Origin: Gavia stellata
Lineage: Eukaryota > Chordata > Aves > Gaviiformes > Gaviidae
Assembly: GCF_030936135.1 (NCBI RefSeq)
Contig: NC_082596.1
Span: 405,605 to 469,604, forward strand
DNA length: 64,000 nucleotides
Direction of reading: 5' to 3'
Positions 35,601-47,219 of the stretch are shown piece after piece (position 1 is the first letter of the stretch; every line of letters starts with the position of its first letter). The translations under genes and the position numbers were made by a program. The notes below the pieces were generated by a model. The model did no database searches. It saw only the letters and a program-made list of their open reading frames with translations, and had not been told where the DNA came from.

Positions 35601-38600
35601 GAGAACGGCGAGGCCACCGACTCCCGGCAGGAGCGGGAGCGGGAGCGGGAGCGGTCCCTGAAGTCCCGCACTGTCGAGGTCTCGGCGGATGGCTTCCACG
35701 GTAGGAAGGTCTCCCTGTGGGAGCTCCTCTTCTCCAAATACGTCTCCGAGGCAAAGAGGCAGGAGCTGCTGGGGAAGGTCCGGGCCGGGAGCCTGGCGCT
35801 GGACGAGCTGGCAAGGCTCCTCACCGTCCTCATCGAGGAGGCGGTGGAACGCAGCAGCAACGTGAAATTCACGGGCCTCAGGAGGCAGGTGACCGCCTCG
35901 GACCTGGTGGACTCGGGCATCATCGACAAGGACACGCTGGCCGACCTCGTCCAGGGCTCCAAGACGGTGGAGGAGGTGAAGGAAATGGCCTCCGTCAAGC
36001 GGTACCTGGACGGCACGGGCTGCATCGCCGGCGTGCTGGTGCCCTCCAAGGCCGACCCCGCCAAGATGGAGAAGATGAGCATCTACCAGGCCATGTGGAA
36101 GGGCATCCTGAGGCAGGGCACGGCCCTGGTGCTGCTGGAGGCGCAGGCTGCCACCGGCTTCGTCGTTGACCCGCTCACCAACAAGAAGCTCTCCGTGGAC
36201 GAGGCCGTCTCGTCCGGGCTGGTGGGCAGCGAGCTGCACGAGAAGCTCCTGTCGGCCGAGAGGGCCGTGACGGGCTACACCGACCCCTACACCGGCGACC
36301 AGATCTCCCTCTTCCAGGCCATGAAGAAGGAGCTCATTGTCAAGGAGCACGGCATCCGCCTGCTCGAGGCCCAGATCGCCACCGGCGGCATCATCGACCC
36401 CGTGCACAGCCACCGCCTCCCCGTGGAGGTGGCCTACCGGCGTGGCTACTTTGACCAGGAGATGAACCAGATCCTCTCCGACCCCACCGACGACACCAAG
36501 GGCTTCTTCGACCCCAACACCCACGAGAACCTCACCTACATGCAGCTCCTCCGCCGCTGCGTGCCCGACCCGGACACGGGGCTGCTCATGCTCCAGCTGA
36601 TGGACAAGGGCTCCGTGCTCTACCAGCTGACCGAGGACGCCCGGAAAGCCCTGCAGGCTGCCCGCACCACCATCAGCGTGGGGCTCTTCCAGGGCCAGAG
36701 CGTCACCGTCTGGGAGCTCCTCTTCTCCCGCTACATCCCCGACCACCGGCGCCAGGACCTCCTCCGGAAGTACAAGGCGGGGACAGTCACCATCTCGGAG
36801 ATGATCAACCTCCTCACCGCCATCATCACCAGGGCTGAAGGCCAGGGCCACGGAGCTGCCCTGGCCCGCAAGCCGACGGAGTGGGAGGCCCCACCGCCGG
36901 CCGAGAACGGCGAGGCCGCCGACTCCCGGCAGGAGCGGGAGCGGGAGCTGGAGCTGGAGCGGTCCCTGAAGTCCCGCACTGTCGAGGTCTCGGCGGATGG
37001 CTTCCACGGTAGGAAGGTCTCCCTGTGGGAGCTCCTCTTCTCCAAATACGTCTCCGAGGCAAAGAGGCAGGAGCTGCTGGGGAAGGTCCGGGCCGGGAGC
37101 CTGGCGCTGGACGAGCTGGCAAGGCTCCTCACCGTCCTCATCGAGGAGGCGGTGGAACGCAGCAGCAACGTGAAATTCACGGGCCTCAGGAGGCAGGTGA
37201 CCGCCTCGGACCTGGTGGACTCGGGCATCATCGACAAGGACACGCTGGCCGACCTCGTCCAGGGCTCCAAGACGGTGGAGGAGGTGAAGGAAATGGCCTC
37301 CGTCAAGCGGTACCTGGACGGCACGGGCTGCATCGCCGGCGTGCTGGTGCCCTCCAAGGCCGACCCCGCCAAGATGGAGAAGATGAGCATCTACCAGGCC
37401 ATGTGGAAGGGCATCCTGAGGCAGGGCACGGCCCTGGTGCTGCTGGAGGCGCAGGCTGCCACCGGCTTCGTCGTTGACCCGCTCACCAACAAGAAGCTCT
37501 CCGTGGACGAGGCCGTCTCGTCCGGGCTGGTGGGCAGCGAGCTGCACGAGAAGCTCCTGTCGGCCGAGAGGGCCGTGACGGGCTACACCGACCCCTACAC
37601 CGGCGACCAGATCTCCCTCTTCCAGGCCATGAAGAAGGAGCTCATTGTCAAGGAGCACGGCATCCGCCTGCTCGAGGCCCAGATCGCCACCGGCGGCATC
37701 ATCGACCCCGTGCACAGCCACCGCCTCCCCGTGGAGGTGGCCTACCGGCGCGGCTACTTTGACCAGGAGATGAACCAGATCCTCTCCGACCCCACCGACG
37801 ACACCAAGGGCTTCTTCGACCCCAACACCCACGAGAACCTCACCTACATGCAGCTCCTCCGCCGCTGCGTGCCCGACCCGGACACGGGGCTGCTCATGCT
37901 CCAGCTGATGGACAAGGGCTCCGTGCTCTACCAGCTGACCGAGGACGCCCGGAAAGCCCTGCAGGCTGCCCGCACCACCATCAGCGTGGGGCTCTTCCAG
38001 GGCCAGAGCGTCACCGTCTGGGAGCTCCTCTTCTCCCGCTACATCCCCGACCACCGGCGCCAGGACCTCCTCCGGAAGTACAAGGCGGGGACAGTCACCA
38101 TCTCGGAGATGATCAACCTCCTCACCGCCATCATCACCAGGGCTGAAGGCCAGGGCCACGGAGCTGCCCTGGCCCGCAAGCCGACGGAGTGGGAGGCCCC
38201 ACCGCCGGCCGAGAACGGCGAGGCCGCCGACTCCCGGCAGGAGCGGGAGCGGGAGCTGGAGCTGGAGCGGTCCCTGAAGTCCCGCACTGTCGAGGTCTCG
38301 GCGGATGGCTTCCACAGTAGGAAGGTCTCCCTGTGGGAGCTCCTCTTCTCCAAATACGTCTCCGAGGCAAAGAGGCAGGAGCTGCTGGGGAAGGTCCGGG
38401 CCGGGAGCCTGGCGCTGGACGAGCTGGCAAGGCTCCTCACCGTCCTCATCGAGGAGGCGGTGGAACGCAGCAGCAACGTGAAATTCACGGGCCTCAGGAG
38501 GCAGGTGACCGCCTCGGACCTGGTGGACTCGGGCATCATCGACAAGGACACGCTGGCTGACCTCGTCCAGGGCTCCAAGACGGTGGAGGAGGTGAAGGAA

Positions 38601-41600
38601 ATGGCCTCCGTCAAGCGCTACCTGGACGGCACGGGCTGCATCGCCGGCGTGCTGGTGCCCTCCAAGGCCGACCCCGCCAAGATGGAGAAGATGAGCATCT
38701 ACCAGGCCATGTGGAAGGGCATCCTGAGGCAGGGCACGGCCCTGGTGCTGCTGGAGGCGCAGGCTGCCACCGGCTTCGTCGTTGACCCGCTCACCAACAA
38801 GAAGCTCTCCGTGGACGAGGCCGTCTCGTCCGGGCTGGTGGGCAGCGAGCTGCACGAGAAGCTCCTGTCGGCCGAGAGGGCCGTGACGGGCTACACCGAC
38901 CCCTACACCGGCGACCAGATCTCCCTCTTCCAGGCCATGAAGAAGGAGCTCATTGTCAAGGAGCACGGCATCCGCCTGCTCGAGGCCCAGATCGCCACCG
39001 GCGGCATCATCGACCCCGTGCACAGCCACCGCCTCCCCGTGGAGGTGGCCTACCGGCGTGGCTACTTTGACCAGGAGATGAACCAGATCCTCTCCGACCC
39101 CACCGACGACACCAAGGGCTTCTTCGACCCCAACACCCACGAGAACCTCACCTACATGCAGCTCCTCCGCCGCTGCGTGCCCGACCCGGACACGGGGCTG
39201 CTCATGCTCCAGCTGATGGACAAGGGCTCCGTGCTCTACCAGCTGACCGAGGACGCCCGGAAAGCCCTGCAGGCTGCCCGCACCACCATCAGCGTGGGGC
39301 TCTTCCAGGGCCAGAGCGTCACCGTCTGGGAGCTCCTCTTCTCCCGCTACATCCCCGACCACCGGCGCCAGGACCTCCTCCGGAAGTACAAGGCGGGGAC
39401 AGTCACCATCTCGGAGATGATCAACCTCCTCACCGCCATCATCACCAGGGCTGAAGGCCAGGGCCACGGAGCTGCCCTGGCCCGCAAGCCGACGGAGTGG
39501 GAGGCCCCACCGCCGGCCGAGAACGGCGAGGCCGCCGACTCCCGGCAGGAGCGGGAGCGGGAGCTGGAGCTGGAGCGGTCCCTGAAGTCCCGCACTGTCG
39601 AGGTCTCGGCGGATGGCTTCCACGGTAGGAAGGTCTCCCTGTGGGAGCTCCTCTTCTCCAAATACGTCTCCGAGGCAAAGAGGCAGGAGCTGCTGGGGAA
39701 GGTCCGGGCCGGGAGCCTGGCGCTGGACGAGCTGGCAAGGCTCCTCACCGTCCTCATCGAGGAGGCAGTGGAACGCAGCAGCAACGTGAAATTCACGGGC
39801 CTCAGGAGGCAGGTGACCGCCTCGGACCTGGTGGACTCGGGCATCATCGACAAGGACACGCTGGCCGACCTCGTCCAGGGCTCCAAGACGGTGGAGGAGG
39901 TGAAGGAAATGGCCTCCGTCAAGCGCTACCTGGACGGCACGGGCTGCATCGCCGGCGTGCTGGTGCCCTCCAAGGCCGACCCCGCCAAGATGGAGAAGAT
40001 GAGCATCTACCAGGCCATGTGGAAGGGCATCCTGAGGCAGGGCACGGCCCTGGTGCTGCTGGAGGCGCAGGCTGCCACCGGCTTCGTCGTTGACCCGCTC
40101 ACCAACAAGAAGCTCTCCGTGGACGAGGCCGTCTCGTCCGGGCTGGTGGGCAGCGAGCTGCACGAGAAGCTCCTGTCGGCCGAGAGGGCCGTGACGGGCT
40201 ACACCGACCCCTACACCGGCGACCAGATCTCCCTCTTCCAGGCCATGAAGAAGGAGCTCATTGTCAAGGAGCACGGCATCCGCCTGCTCGAGGCCCAGAT
40301 CGCCACCGGCGGCATCATCGACCCCGTGCACAGCCACCGCCTCCCCGTGGAGGTGGCCTACCGGCGCGGCTACTTTGACCAGGAGATGAACCAGATCCTC
40401 TCCGACCCCACCGACGACACCAAGGGCTTCTTCGACCCCACCGACGACACCAAGGGCTTCTTCGACCCCAACACCCACGAGAACCTCACCTACATGCAGC
40501 TCCTCCGCCGCTGCGTGCCCGACCCGGACACGGGGCTGCTCATGCTCCAGCTGATGGACAAGGGCTCCGTGCTCTACCAGCTGACCGAGGACGCCCGGAA
40601 AGCCCTGCAGGCTGCCCGCACCACCATCAGCGTGGGGCTCTTCCAGGGCCAGTGCGTCACCGTCTGGGAGCTCCTCTTCTCCCGCTACATCCCCGACCAC
40701 CGGCGCCAGGACCTCCTCCGGAAGTACAAGGCGGGGACAGTCACCATCTCGGAGATGATCAACCTCCTCACCGCCATCATCACCGGGGCTGAAGGCCAGG
40801 GCCACGGAGCTGCCCTGGCCCGCAAGCCGACGGAGCGGGAGGCCCCACCGCCGGCCGAGAACGGCGAGGCCGCCGACTCCCGGCAGGAGCGGGAGCGGGA
40901 GCTGGAGCTGGAGCGGTCCCTGAAGTCCCGCACTGTCGAGGTCTCGGCGGATGGCTTCCACGGTAGGAAGGTCTCCCTGTGGGAGCTCCTCTTCTCCAAA
41001 TACGTCTCCGAGGCAAAGAGGCAGGAGCTGCTGGGGAAGGTCCGGGCCGGGAGCCTGGCGCTGGACGAGCTGGCAAGGCTCCTCACCGTCCTCATCGAGG
41101 AGGCGGTGGAACGCAGCAGCAACGTGAAATTCACGGGCCTCAGGAGGCAGGTGACCGCCTCGGACCTGGTGGACTCGGGCATCATCGACAAGGACACACT
41201 GGCCGACCTCGTCCAGGGCTCCAAAACGGTGGAGGAGGTGAAGGAAATGGCCTCCGTCAAGCGCTACCTGGACGGCACGGGCTGCATCGCCGGCGTGCTG
41301 GTGCCCTCCAAGGCCGACCCCGCCAAGATGGAGAAGATGAGCATCTACCAGGCCATGTGGAAGGGCATCCTGAGGCAGGGCACGGCCCTGGTGCTGCTGG
41401 AGGCGCAGGCTGCCACCGGCTTCGTCGTTGACCCGCTCACCAACAAGAAGCTCTCCGTGGACGAGGCCGTCTCGTCCGGGCTGGTGGGCAGCGAGCTGCA
41501 CGAGAAGCTCCTGTCGGCCGAGAGGGCCGTGACGGGCTACACCGACCCCTACACCGGCGACCAGATCTCCCTCTTCCAGGCCATGAAGAAGGAGCTCATT

Positions 41601-41873
41601 GTCAAGGAGCACGGCATCCGCCTGCTCGAGGCCCAGATCGCCACCGGCGGCATCATCGACCCCGTGCACAGCCACCGCCTCCCCGTGGAGGTGGCCTACC
41701 GGCGCGGCTACTTTGACCAGGAGATGAACCAGATCCTCTCCGACCCCACCGACGACACCAAGGGCTTCTTCGACCCCAACACCCACGAGAACCTCACCTA
41801 CATGCAGCTCCTCCGCCGCTGCGTGTCTGACCCGGACACTGGTCTATATTTCCTTAATGTTTTTAGAAAATAA
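26676..41873 (+). CDS. EPPK1: Epiplakin, 5,065 aa, single coding exon, 14 plakin-repeat domains
   Basis: Epiplakin is a cytoplasmic keratin-associated plakin made only of plakin-repeat domains (PRDs) and linkers; it binds keratin filaments and supports their reorganisation under stress. The ATG at 26,676 has A at -3 and G at +4 and lies 32 bp after a splice acceptor (26,643). I count 14 PRDs, starting near residues 57, 252, 582, 902, 1220, 1545, 1871, 2198, 2634, 3068, 3504, 3940, 4376 and 4822. PRD1 lacks the usual N-terminal part. Hallmarks are [61 protein letters not shown] and [17 protein letters not shown]. Linkers carry a [21 protein letters not shown]-type module. There is no actin-binding, plakin or coiled-coil rod domain, which separates it from plectin. 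Length and lack of coding introns match mammalian epiplakin. From PRD8 onward the units are near-identical, GC-rich tandem copies. The protein ends abruptly after PRD14 ([12 protein letters not shown]). Confidence 0.95.
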   Translation: MESKPAVNGHAAPISHQEDMPGANCLCRDVLPCKQKKAADGDVMVLDASSEPSEAAGSIAGVYVEASKKIMSFYDATREHLLSLDSALCLLEAQAATGFITDPVKNRRVSVAEATQLGLVGLELKERLLSAEKAATGFADPYTEEKISLYQAIQKDLIGREQGIRLLEAQIATGGIIDPATGCRLPPDVACERGYLNEEMRQLLSDPSNEDSKGFLNPSTMERVTYMELVKRCVVDPASGFLLLPLQITFPGLGGRVSSRDLLDAGIISPDTFRGLEEGRVSAQEVAEDNSVQQFLHGTRSVAGVVLPSSERKSLYQALREHLLVPGAALMLLQVQASTGSLTDPIKNKSYSVDEAVRVGLIGPELHEKLSSAERSITGYRDPYTGEMLSLFQAIRKGFIPKDHGICLLEAQMATGGIIAPGRHLRVPTETACKWGYLDEATRQLLSSPTDDMKGFFDPSSKEKMIYADLLKHCVTDPKTGLLLLPLAGESREGSEGTHLFFDHRTQTALENTQVPIGLGKFKGKSVSLWKLLFSDYIQGERRAALTQQYLAGTLSTQELGKAVSATIEEMASTANVTFEGLRDQVTADQLLSSEIINKDLFKKLKEGETSAKEVVSMDTVKKYLQGTGSIGGLLLPDSQEKISIYQAKRKGLLRPGTSLILLEAQAATGFIIDPAANKRYSVDEALRANVIGPDVYDKLLTAEKSVTGYRDPYSGNKISLFQAMKKELIVKEHAIRLLEAQIATGGIIDPVNSHRIPVEVAYRRGYFDKKVNLILSDPTDDTKGFFDPNTHENLTYLQLKEKCITESSTGLCLLPLNSRKRQFIDDTTRRVFRSSWLPVRFGRLRGEKVSVWDLLNSEYFSEGRRREIFNHYQLRKLTLEQIRIMLEEEMKKWAPIKFPAMRGSVSAYHLMETGVIDKALFEKVLEGSVTPEEVLRMDSVRKYLYGSGSIGGIVLQPSNQRISIYEAMKKNIVVPGVALPLLEAQAATGFIIDPVNNQKLCVDDAIKEGVIGPEVHEKLQHAEGAVTGYKDPFTGKKIPLFQAMKKGLIPDKQAMQLMEVQMATGGIIDPTCGHHIPIESAQKRGCLDEDTSKALSKPSDNRAFCTPDSKETVTYAELIKRCQKDEISGFHLLPLPQTAAPAYTDEQIQRIFKETVVKEKGVSLWDLIHSGYFTEEQRSDFMERFRSEEMPLQQLVALVFRLVGEMEMKACTHITLEGLRGSVPAVWLLDAGIITEKTFEELAQGIRTPEEVAAMESVKRYLQGTGSIAGVFIEASKKKMSFYDAMKNDLLLPGAALRLLEAQAATGYLTDPATNRRLNVRDAVKAAVVGEELTEKLLLAERAATGYTDPYTGSSISLCQALRKELIPLGDAIPLLEAQLATGGVIDPIHHHHLPLQAACRYGFYDEDLNQTLSQLNDSTKIFFDPNTKDNVTYQQLKDRCIHEAESGLWLLPLSENAMFCVDEQTMEVLKSVTVCVNIGRFKGQTVSVWDLLNSEYLSDRKRRELVQKYKDDNTEVLREIVTIVTTIINETETQGKKFAFKGLRKRVSASDLFQSQLIDKKTLDELNQGKKTVKEVTEMDSVRRYLEGSNFIAGVLIQPSNDKMSIYQAMRKGILRPGTALVLLEAQAATGYIIDPEKNKKFSVEEALTAGLIGGEIFEKLLCAERAVTGYTDPYTKAPMSLFEAMNQGLIVKSHGIRLLEAQIATGGIIDPVHSHRIPVEVAYQRGYFDQEMNQILSDPTDDTKGFFDPNTHENLTYMQLLERCVQDSETGLYMLQVVQEGGKYFYIDELTKQVLRSKPLEVKVGKFKDQTVSVWEILCSHYVSEQKRKELVMQYKCKTVTLEDLITLILKIIEDAEQKAEALKVKGLRGDVSISELFNSEIIDKKTLDQLQDGSLTLASLTKRETINRYLDGTGCIAGVLLPSRKEKMSIYQALKKGLLTEQCALGLLEAQAATGFLIDPLKNKKLSVDEAVSSGLVGSNLHKKLLLAEKAVTGYTDPHAGNKISLFQAIRQKITVKEHSIHLLEAQLATGGIIDPTHSHRLPVEVAYRRGYLDEDMFLLLSDPDHGSKGFIDPNTHEKISYSQLLQRCSKDRDTGLYLLQVMEKDDDYFYIDEQTKNALLSTKVQVPIGKYKGHVLSLWELLCSEYITEDKRKELVKKYKEESHHIIQGIIDTILNIIKEKEEHRSDVWFQGLRQQITASELLRAQIITEETMEKLHEGKETAQEIAQMDSVRRYLEGTGSIAGVLVPSKADPAKMEKMSIYQAMWKGILRPGTALVLLEAQAATGFVVDPLTNKKLSVDEAVSSGLVGSELQKKLLCAERAVTGYTDPCTGQKMSLFQAMKKELIVKEHGIRLLEAQIATGGIIDPVHSHRLPVEVAYRRGYFDQEMNQILSDPTDDTKGFFDPNTHENLTYMQLLRRCVPDPDTGLLMLQLMDKGSVLYQLTEDARKALQAARTTISVGLFQGQSVTVWELLFSRYIPDHRRQDLLRKYKAGTVTISEMINLLTAIITGAEGQGHGAALARKPTEREAPPPAENGEATDSRQERERELELERSLKSRTVEVSADGFHGRKVSLWELLFSKYVSEAKRQELLGKVRAGSLALDELARLLTVLIEEAVERSSNVKFTGLRRQVTASDLVDSGIIDKDTLADLVQGSKTVEEVKEMASVKRYLDGTGCIAGVLVPSKADPAKMEKMSIYQAMWKGILRQGTALVLLEAQAATGFVVDPLTNKKLSVDEAVSSGLVGSELHEKLLSAERAVTGYTDPYTGDQISLFQAMKKELIVKEHGIRLLEAQIATGGIIDPVHSHRLPVEVAYRRGYFDQEMNQILSDPTDDTKGFFDPNTHENLTYMQLLRRCVPDPDTGLLMLQLMDKGSVLYQLTEDARKALQAARTTISVGLFQGQSVTVWELLFSRYIPDHRRQDLLRKYKAGTVTISEMINLLTAIITGAEGQGHGAALACKPTEREAPPPAENGEATDSRQERERERERSLKSRTVEVSADGFHGRKVSLWELLFSKYVSEAKRQELLGKVRAGSLALDELARLLTVLIEEAVERSSNVKFTGLRRQVTASDLVDSGIIDKDTLADLVQGSKTVEEVKEMASVKRYLDGTGCIAGVLVPSKADPAKMEKMSIYQAMWKGILRQGTALVLLEAQAATGFVVDPLTNKKLSVDEAVSSGLVGSELHEKLLSAERAVTGYTDPYTGDQISLFQAMKKELIVKEHGIRLLEAQIATGGIIDPVHSHRLPVEVAYRRGYFDQEMNQILSDPTDDTKGFFDPNTHENLTYMQLLRRCVPDPDTGLLMLQLMDKGSVLYQLTEDARKALQAARTTISVGLFQGQSVTVWELLFSRYIPDHRRQDLLRKYKAGTVTISEMINLLTAIITRAEGQGHGAALARKPTEWEAPPPAENGEAADSRQERERELELERSLKSRTVEVSADGFHGRKVSLWELLFSKYVSEAKRQELLGKVRAGSLALDELARLLTVLIEEAVERSSNVKFTGLRRQVTASDLVDSGIIDKDTLADLVQGSKTVEEVKEMASVKRYLDGTGCIAGVLVPSKADPAKMEKMSIYQAMWKGILRQGTALVLLEAQAATGFVVDPLTNKKLSVDEAVSSGLVGSELHEKLLSAERAVTGYTDPYTGDQISLFQAMKKELIVKEHGIRLLEAQIATGGIIDPVHSHRLPVEVAYRRGYFDQEMNQILSDPTDDTKGFFDPNTHENLTYMQLLRRCVPDPDTGLLMLQLMDKGSVLYQLTEDARKALQAARTTISVGLFQGQSVTVWELLFSRYIPDHRRQDLLRKYKAGTVTISEMINLLTAIITRAEGQGHGAALARKPTEWEAPPPAENGEAADSRQERERELELERSLKSRTVEVSADGFHSRKVSLWELLFSKYVSEAKRQELLGKVRAGSLALDELARLLTVLIEEAVERSSNVKFTGLRRQVTASDLVDSGIIDKDTLADLVQGSKTVEEVKEMASVKRYLDGTGCIAGVLVPSKADPAKMEKMSIYQAMWKGILRQGTALVLLEAQAATGFVVDPLTNKKLSVDEAVSSGLVGSELHEKLLSAERAVTGYTDPYTGDQISLFQAMKKELIVKEHGIRLLEAQIATGGIIDPVHSHRLPVEVAYRRGYFDQEMNQILSDPTDDTKGFFDPNTHENLTYMQLLRRCVPDPDTGLLMLQLMDKGSVLYQLTEDARKALQAARTTISVGLFQGQSVTVWELLFSRYIPDHRRQDLLRKYKAGTVTISEMINLLTAIITRAEGQGHGAALARKPTEWEAPPPAENGEAADSRQERERELELERSLKSRTVEVSADGFHGRKVSLWELLFSKYVSEAKRQELLGKVRAGSLALDELARLLTVLIEEAVERSSNVKFTGLRRQVTASDLVDSGIIDKDTLADLVQGSKTVEEVKEMASVKRYLDGTGCIAGVLVPSKADPAKMEKMSIYQAMWKGILRQGTALVLLEAQAATGFVVDPLTNKKLSVDEAVSSGLVGSELHEKLLSAERAVTGYTDPYTGDQISLFQAMKKELIVKEHGIRLLEAQIATGGIIDPVHSHRLPVEVAYRRGYFDQEMNQILSDPTDDTKGFFDPTDDTKGFFDPNTHENLTYMQLLRRCVPDPDTGLLMLQLMDKGSVLYQLTEDARKALQAARTTISVGLFQGQCVTVWELLFSRYIPDHRRQDLLRKYKAGTVTISEMINLLTAIITGAEGQGHGAALARKPTEREAPPPAENGEAADSRQERERELELERSLKSRTVEVSADGFHGRKVSLWELLFSKYVSEAKRQELLGKVRAGSLALDELARLLTVLIEEAVERSSNVKFTGLRRQVTASDLVDSGIIDKDTLADLVQGSKTVEEVKEMASVKRYLDGTGCIAGVLVPSKADPAKMEKMSIYQAMWKGILRQGTALVLLEAQAATGFVVDPLTNKKLSVDEAVSSGLVGSELHEKLLSAERAVTGYTDPYTGDQISLFQAMKKELIVKEHGIRLLEAQIATGGIIDPVHSHRLPVEVAYRRGYFDQEMNQILSDPTDDTKGFFDPNTHENLTYMQLLRRCVSDPDTGLYFLNVFRK
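33414..41827 (+). repeat. EPPK1: Tandem array of near-identical 1,308-bp PRD+linker units in epiplakin
   Basis: Successive units repeat every 1,308 bp (436 aa). Equivalent points, the [10 protein letters not shown] start of PRDs 9 to 14, fall at 34,575, 35,877, 37,185, 38,493, 39,801 and 41,139. The 1,302 step reflects a 6-bp deletion in the linker before PRD10, and the 1,338 step a 30-bp insertion in PRD13. The second half of PRD8 (from about 33,414) already shares the unit sequence. Only scattered substitutions distinguish the copies at nucleotide level, including silent sites, so the array is recent or homogenised. Its linker has an Arg/Glu-rich segment ([17 protein letters not shown]) absent from PRDs 1-7. 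Confidence 0.95.
40379..40470 (+). repeat. EPPK1: In-frame 30-bp tandem duplication in PRD13
   Basis: The segment encoding [10 protein letters not shown] occurs twice in direct succession (the coding sequence for ...[13 protein letters not shown] then again [10 protein letters not shown]) around 40,407-40,466. All other units have it once. The frame is kept. Confidence 0.95.
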
Positions 41874-43092
41874 TTGTAAATCCTGCATTTGTTTCTTTGT
41901 TATTGCATTGGTGAAACATTTAGCTATTGTGAATAGGTCTTTTGCTGATGGTATTTTTCTTTTTTTTTGTTTTAAATACTATTTTTAAAAATTCTAATTC
42001 AGTTCACACAATTATTTCATTGTTCTCTTTCCTTTTCAATTACATACCCCTGTCATGTATAGCTTTTAAGTGACTTCCCTGAGTATTGTTGTATAGCATA
42101 TTAAGCCTTTGTCTTCTATAGTCTTTCAGGAATACCGCAATCAACCTCGGTTATCTCAGATAATTTTGGTGAAATACGTTTTCCTCATTTTCCTCATCCA
42201 TGTTTAAAAGGGAAGTATGTCTTTTGTGGTGTTTGAGGTGTAGTGAGAGTGGTATTTTTATTCTCTTTCTAGTCTGTTTTCTTATGCATGAAGAACATTT
42301 TTTTCTTAGCGGATTTGCAGGGCGTTATTAGAGTTGCAGGTTTTGAAACCTGAATTTTGCATGGAGAGCATATTTCCATGTAGGCACTATGTCAGGGTGG
42401 TTTGATGTGTTACTGTAGTGGGATACATTATCTGTGTTTGCTCTTAATGCCTCAGCCTGTCTAGTTTTTCTGAGGGTGTCTGGAGTACATACACCCTCAG
42501 TTTAGAGTGATTTGGTCTCTCACTGATATGTACACTCAATTCACTCACATGCTGTGCTTTCCATCCCTCCAGTTCTCCACCTCTCCATGGAGCCTCTATA
42601 GAGAGCTGTGCTGTGGGACCCATGCAAGAGCTGAGATCCCGTTGTGTACATTGTCGTGCCATAATTCTTTTCTATCCATCCACGGTCAGGGCAGCCGGCA
42701 GTGGAGCGTCCCTTCCCTCTAGCTGGAGCCTTTGCCCATTTCTCAGCTCCTTTTGCTCTTCTGCATCCTGAGCTGACTCAGCCCACGTGCCACACTGCTG
42801 GAGAGGACGCAGCCCCAGAACCACTCTGCTGTAGAGTTCAGGGCTGAATAATTCTACTACTGTTCAGTAGAAGGAAACTTACTCTCCTTCAATGCATTAC
42901 CTTAGGCTGTTTGCCTTAATTAACCCAGTAATGTCCTGGAAAATGGATTTTTTTGCCACAGCTTGTATAGCTGATAGCTGGCAACAAGTGTAGATTAGCT
43001 GTGGAGCTCCTTACCATAACCTGCTGTGTAGCCCAGAGATTTGCATGGGCTCAAAAAGTGGTGCAACAAATTGATGGGAGAGAAGTCCACTG
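41874..43092 (+). other. Downstream/3' UTR sequence of epiplakin copy 1
   Basis: A sharp switch from GC-rich coding to AT-rich sequence with T-runs, typical of a vertebrate 3' UTR. I found no AATAAA in the first 1 kb. An ATTAAA is at 43,725 and the first AATAAA is at 44,949, beyond CR1 fragments. The true 3' end is undetermined. Confidence 0.45.
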
Positions 43093-43281
43093 AGGTGTTG
43101 GTCTCTTCTCCCAAGTGACAAGTGATAGGACAAGAGGAAATGGCCTCAAGTTGCACCAGGGGAGGTTTAGGCTGGATATTGGGAAAAATTTCTTCACTGA
43201 GAGAGTGGAACAGGCTGCCCAGGGAGGTGGTGGAGTCACCATCGCTGGAGGCGTTCAAAAACCGTGTAGACGTGGCACCGT
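43093..43281 (+). mobile_element. CR1 LINE fragment (3' region, truncated)
   Basis: It contains the avian CR1 block GTGATAGGACAAGAGG...TTCTTCACTGAGAGAGTGG...GGCTGCCCAGGGAGGTGGTGGAGTC (segments abbreviated), in + orientation. It stops within the GTTCAAAAACCGTGTAGACGTGGC stretch, so the terminal 3' end is lost. Confidence 0.85.
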
Positions 43282-44424
43282 GCCTGGGGGGCACGTTAGC
43301 CTGGCCCTGGGGTGGAGGCTACAGGGCAGGTGCAGAAGGAGCGTGGTTAAAGACTGTCAGTTCTTCCTCCGCAGGGGAACAGGGGCCTCCATGGCCATAT
43401 GGACCATCACGGCTCGCTTCAGCAGCTGTGTTGGACAGCCAGGAGCTAGCAGTATCTCTGTAAGAAATTCCTGTCCCAGATCAGGCAGTGAAGCCTAACA
43501 GGAATGTGGTGGTAGCGACGGTCCTCCCTGATGAGGGACCCAGAGAGTGAGCTGAGGCAAAACAAACTTTGGGGCTTGTGATCCGGAGTCATGTCGTGAC
43601 TCGACTGCAGGGTGTGCAGCGTCCAGATCCCGGGAGGTTTCAGGAGAGGCTTGTAATAAGTGCTGGGGAGGAGACAGTGACCGTGGGCCCCACACAGAGG
43701 AAGATGGAGGAAAGAGGTTCTGGCATTAAAACGTAGGCTTCAGGCAGGAAGATGAAAGCCAGGCCCTCCATGACAGCATTCCCTGAAACGGTCCGGGTAA
43801 TACCACGTGGAGGTCAGATAGTAAAGCAGAGACGTGAATTCATAAAACAGGGCTGAGAAGCTGCAAAGATCTTGTCATAAAAGTTTTGCATCTCCAAGCA
43901 AAGGAGAGGCCAAACTCGTGTCGTTCAAATATGGTGAAAACCAGCACAGAGAAAAGGAAAAGGGAAGAGCAGTTTAAAGAAGCAGAGTCCTGATTAAAAA
44001 CAATACGGAAAAAAGTAGAGAACCAAGATAAATATAATATGTAGGGCTGAGGAACTGGAATGCCTCATCTTCAGCGAAACACTGGCACGCCATGGGCTTC
44101 TTGGGAGGAGGCTCGCCGGGAGGACACTGTGACGCCAAAGTATAAAATGCACAGCAGCAGTAGAGGAGGGTGTGCTGGTGGCAGCGTGGGGCCATTATCA
44201 GAGAGCTTAGAGTTGGGTCAAAGTCACAAATACACCAACAGAGAACCCTGGGCTGAAATCCCAGCTCCAGGGAGCAGGGCAGGGGGAAGGCGAGCAGGCG
44301 GAGGTACGGGGGAGCGGCTGTCTGTGCAGGAGGAGGAAGGGCGCATCCTGAGTGGGGACGTAGAAGGGGCATAAAACCATAAATGACATGGACAAGGCAA
44401 GCAGCAAATGAATATTTGCTATTA
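43282..44424. other. Unassigned sequence between two CR1 fragments
   Basis: Moderately A/G-rich, with no open frame resembling a known protein and no RNA gene seen. An ATTAAA lies at 43,725-43,730. Confidence 0.4.
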
Positions 44425-44632
44425 TAGGAAAAATTTCTTTACTGAGAGAGTGGTCGGGCATTGGAACAGGCTGCCCAGGGAGGTGGTGGAGTCACCATCA
44501 CTGGAGGCGTTCAAAAACCATGTAGATGTGGCACTGCGGGACATGGTTTAGTGGGCATGGTGGGGTTGGGTTGATGGTTGGACTTGATGATCTTAAAGGT
44601 CTCTTCCAACCTTAATGATTCTGTGATTTTCC
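44425..44632 (+). mobile_element. CR1 LINE 3' end
   Basis: + orientation. AAATTTCTTTACTGAGAGAG, then TGGAACAGGCTGCCCAGGG, then the 3' UTR block GGTTGGACTTGATGATCTTA and CTTCCAACCTTAATGATTCT. The 3' end is intact down to the ATTCTGTGAT-type tail and the element is 5'-truncated. Confidence 0.9.
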
Positions 44633-45801
44633 GTAAGAACTAGGTTGTGGGGAAACAGCAGGAAAGGTTTCTGCACACAGTCAAACTGTGGCATTTGCTG
44701 CTGGGATGTCATGGAGGCAAAAGCTGCAAATGTTTAAAGAAAAGAAAAGAAAAAGTGAGCCCTCTTCTCAGCAAGGGAGTCACCAGCGGGGCCCGGAGGG
44801 ACCCATGCTGAGAGCTGGGCCATTTAACATGTGCGGACACGGTCTGGGAAATGCTATGAACAGTGAAGGAGCAGATGGCATTCAGCTTTGCAAAGAAAAG
44901 CGTCAGCTGCAAAAACTGCCGGAAGACCAAGCAACATAGAGCGACTGGAATAAAAATGGCAGATTATGTTCGAGGTAGGTAAAAAGGCACACACAGGGAG
45001 AAGCAGTCCTGGTGTCCACGTACCCAGCTCCGAGCTGTTACTGTTCAGCAGCAAAAACGGTAACAGGTTATTTGATGTGCACTCAGCAGCAGTCAGAGTA
45101 AACCAAATGTTAAGATTAGGGCGGGAACACGTCCATGCCAAGATACCGCACACAAGCTGCGTCCACCCAGAGGCACCACATAATATCCCGAGAGGAGACC
45201 AGGCTCCTTGGGGGGGCTGCAACCAGGATCTCAGCAGTGGCCCGGCCGTGGTGGCCAGTGAGGGTTTGGTGGAGTAAGGCAGGGTGGATGGAGATCACCT
45301 GCTCCTTTGAGGGCATCTGGTCAAAGGAGCCATCAACAAGAACATAGAGGGACAAACCTGATCGACAAGTGACAGGGGAGGCGGTGATGGGAACAAACCT
45401 GGCCAGTTGCACCCATCAGTCAGGATGTGTGGAGGGAGAGGACGTTTATTGTTTCTGTTGAGATGATAAGGAAACGGAGGGAGGCAAACACAGGGACATA
45501 AAACCTGACCAATTAGCGTTAACGAAGACAATAACCAGAAACAAGTGGCACTAATTGATGGGCTATCAAGAAACTGCCAGCACACCAGGACTTCACAGCT
45601 GGTACTGATGTAACCCTGAGGGTCTCAGCTCCCTGGATCTGGGGAGGGTCCCACAGACTGTGTCCTGAACACCAGCTACTGAGGGGGACTGGTGTGAGTG
45701 GGGGGCTCCATGCCGGTGGCTGGAGCGGGACCATGGGTCACAGCCCGTGTGCCTGGTGTCAGCTGGTGGGGCAGTGGTGAGTGTCCTCCCCAGCACTGGT
45801 G
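44633..45801. other. Unassigned intergenic sequence before the solo LTR
   Basis: No gene recognised. AATAAA at 44,949-44,954 is isolated. Open frames here are short and lack domain signatures. Confidence 0.4.
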
Positions 45802-46414
45802 TGTGGTGGGTTGTGCTGCTTCTGGCTGGGGTAGAGTTAATTTTCTTCATGGCAGCTAGCATGGGGCTGTGTTTTGGATTTGTGCTGAAAACAGTGTTGA
45901 TAGCACAGGGATGCTTTAGTTACTGCTGAGCAGTGCTTGCACAGCGTCAAACCTTTTCTGCTTCTCCTCCCACCCCACCAGTGAGCAGGCTGGGGGTGCA
46001 CAAGAAGTTGGGAAGGGGCACAGCTGGGACAGCTGACCCCAAATGACCAAAGGGATATTCCATACCATATGATGTCATGCTCAGTATATAAACTAGGGGG
46101 AAGAAGAAGGAAGGGGGGTGGGGGGGGTGTGCATCTGGAGTGATAGTGTTTGTCTTCCCAAATAACCGTTATGCATGATGGAGCCCTGCTTTCCTGGAGA
46201 TGGCTGAACCTGCCTGCTGACGGGAAGTGGTGAATGAATCCCTTGTTTTGCTTTGCTTGCGTGCATGGCCTTTGCTTTACTTATTAAACTGGGTTTGTCT
46301 CAACCCACGAGTTTTCTCACCTTTCCTCTTCTGATTCTCTCCTTCATCCCACCGGGGGGGAGTGAGCGAGCGGCTCTGTGGTGCTGAGTTGCCGGCTGGG
46401 GTTAAACCATGACA
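45802..46414 (+). mobile_element. Solo LTR of an avian endogenous retrovirus
   Basis: About 613 bp starting TGTGGTGGG and ending CCATGACA (5'-TG...CA-3'). It has the promoter TATATAAA at 46,085-46,092, a CCATATGATGTCATGCTC-like upstream element and an ATTAAA polyadenylation signal at 46,283. Flanks CTGGTG (45,796-45,801) and CGGGTG (46,415-46,420) are a plausible 6-bp target-site duplication with one mismatch. No gag, pol or env remnant adjoins it, so it is a recombined solo LTR and non-coding. The sequence resembles LTRs widespread in bird genomes; the family name is not assigned. Confidence 0.85.
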
Positions 46415-47219
46415 CGGGTGTGCATGCGTGTTCACCAGCAAACTTCAATCTGGACCACATGGTGAGTAGGGGATCCATGGAGGGGGTCAGAAGGCGAGAA
46501 TCTGGGCGGGGGTGCCAGGTGGATAGGGGGGCCATGCTGGTACTCGGGGGATCTGTGAGTGTGCATGTGCTTGTGAACCTGGAGAATGTTGTGTGTGTGC
46601 CTGCACTAGTGACCTCCTGCCTCTGCCAGCCCCAGAGGAGGAGGGGACGTGGCTGCCTGTGCTCCTGTGTGATGTAGGTCCTGTGTGTGGGCACTGCTGA
46701 TGGCAGCGCCTTGTCTGTGGCAGTCTGTCTGACTGGCCATGTGTCCTCTGTGTGTGTCTCTGGCATACATGTGCAGCTTTGCTACTGGTTGAACTTGCAA
46801 ATGGGAGGGCAGCAGACATGTCCCTCAGCCTGTGCAGAGATCCTGGGTCAGCTGGGCAGGACCATACTGGGCAGTACTGGTCTATACTGGGTGCTACCGG
46901 GCTCCAGTGGCCAGGCTGGAGGTGGTGGCCGCTCCAGTCATCCCTTAGCAGGTACTCTGCAAACAGGGGTTGCAGGCAGATGCTCAGTGGCTGGTGGGGC
47001 AGCTGGCAGGATGGTGCAGGGACGCTGCCGGGGCTGGCGCTGGCGGCGGTGCTGTCTGTTTGCACAGCAGTTCTGGCTCTGTTCCCACTTGTGCTGGGAG
47101 CTGCTTCTGGTGCCTTTGGGTCTGCTGGGCAGTGTAGCCGGCAAGGACGTAGCAGGAGTCATAGCTGTTGTCATGACAGTGCCAGCATCTCTGCTGAGGG
47201 CTTCTTGAAGACCCAGCAG
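46415..47219. other. Unassigned intergenic sequence downstream of the LTR
   Basis: No gene or repeat recognised. Short GGTGCTACCGGGCTCCAGTGG-like and CATACTGGGCAGTACTGG repeats occur around 46,860-46,915. Confidence 0.4.

Noticed and set aside
33696-41786. Uninterrupted 2,696-codon open frame on the minus strand
   Set aside because: It lies wholly opposite the GC-rich epiplakin array and repeats with its 1,308-bp period. The translation ([14 protein letters not shown]...) is the complement of PRD codons, with no independent domain. Biased codon use suppresses antisense stops.
45802-46414. A complete endogenous provirus
   Set aside because: Only one LTR is present. The flanks hold no primer-binding site plus gag/pol/env remnants and no second LTR within the window.
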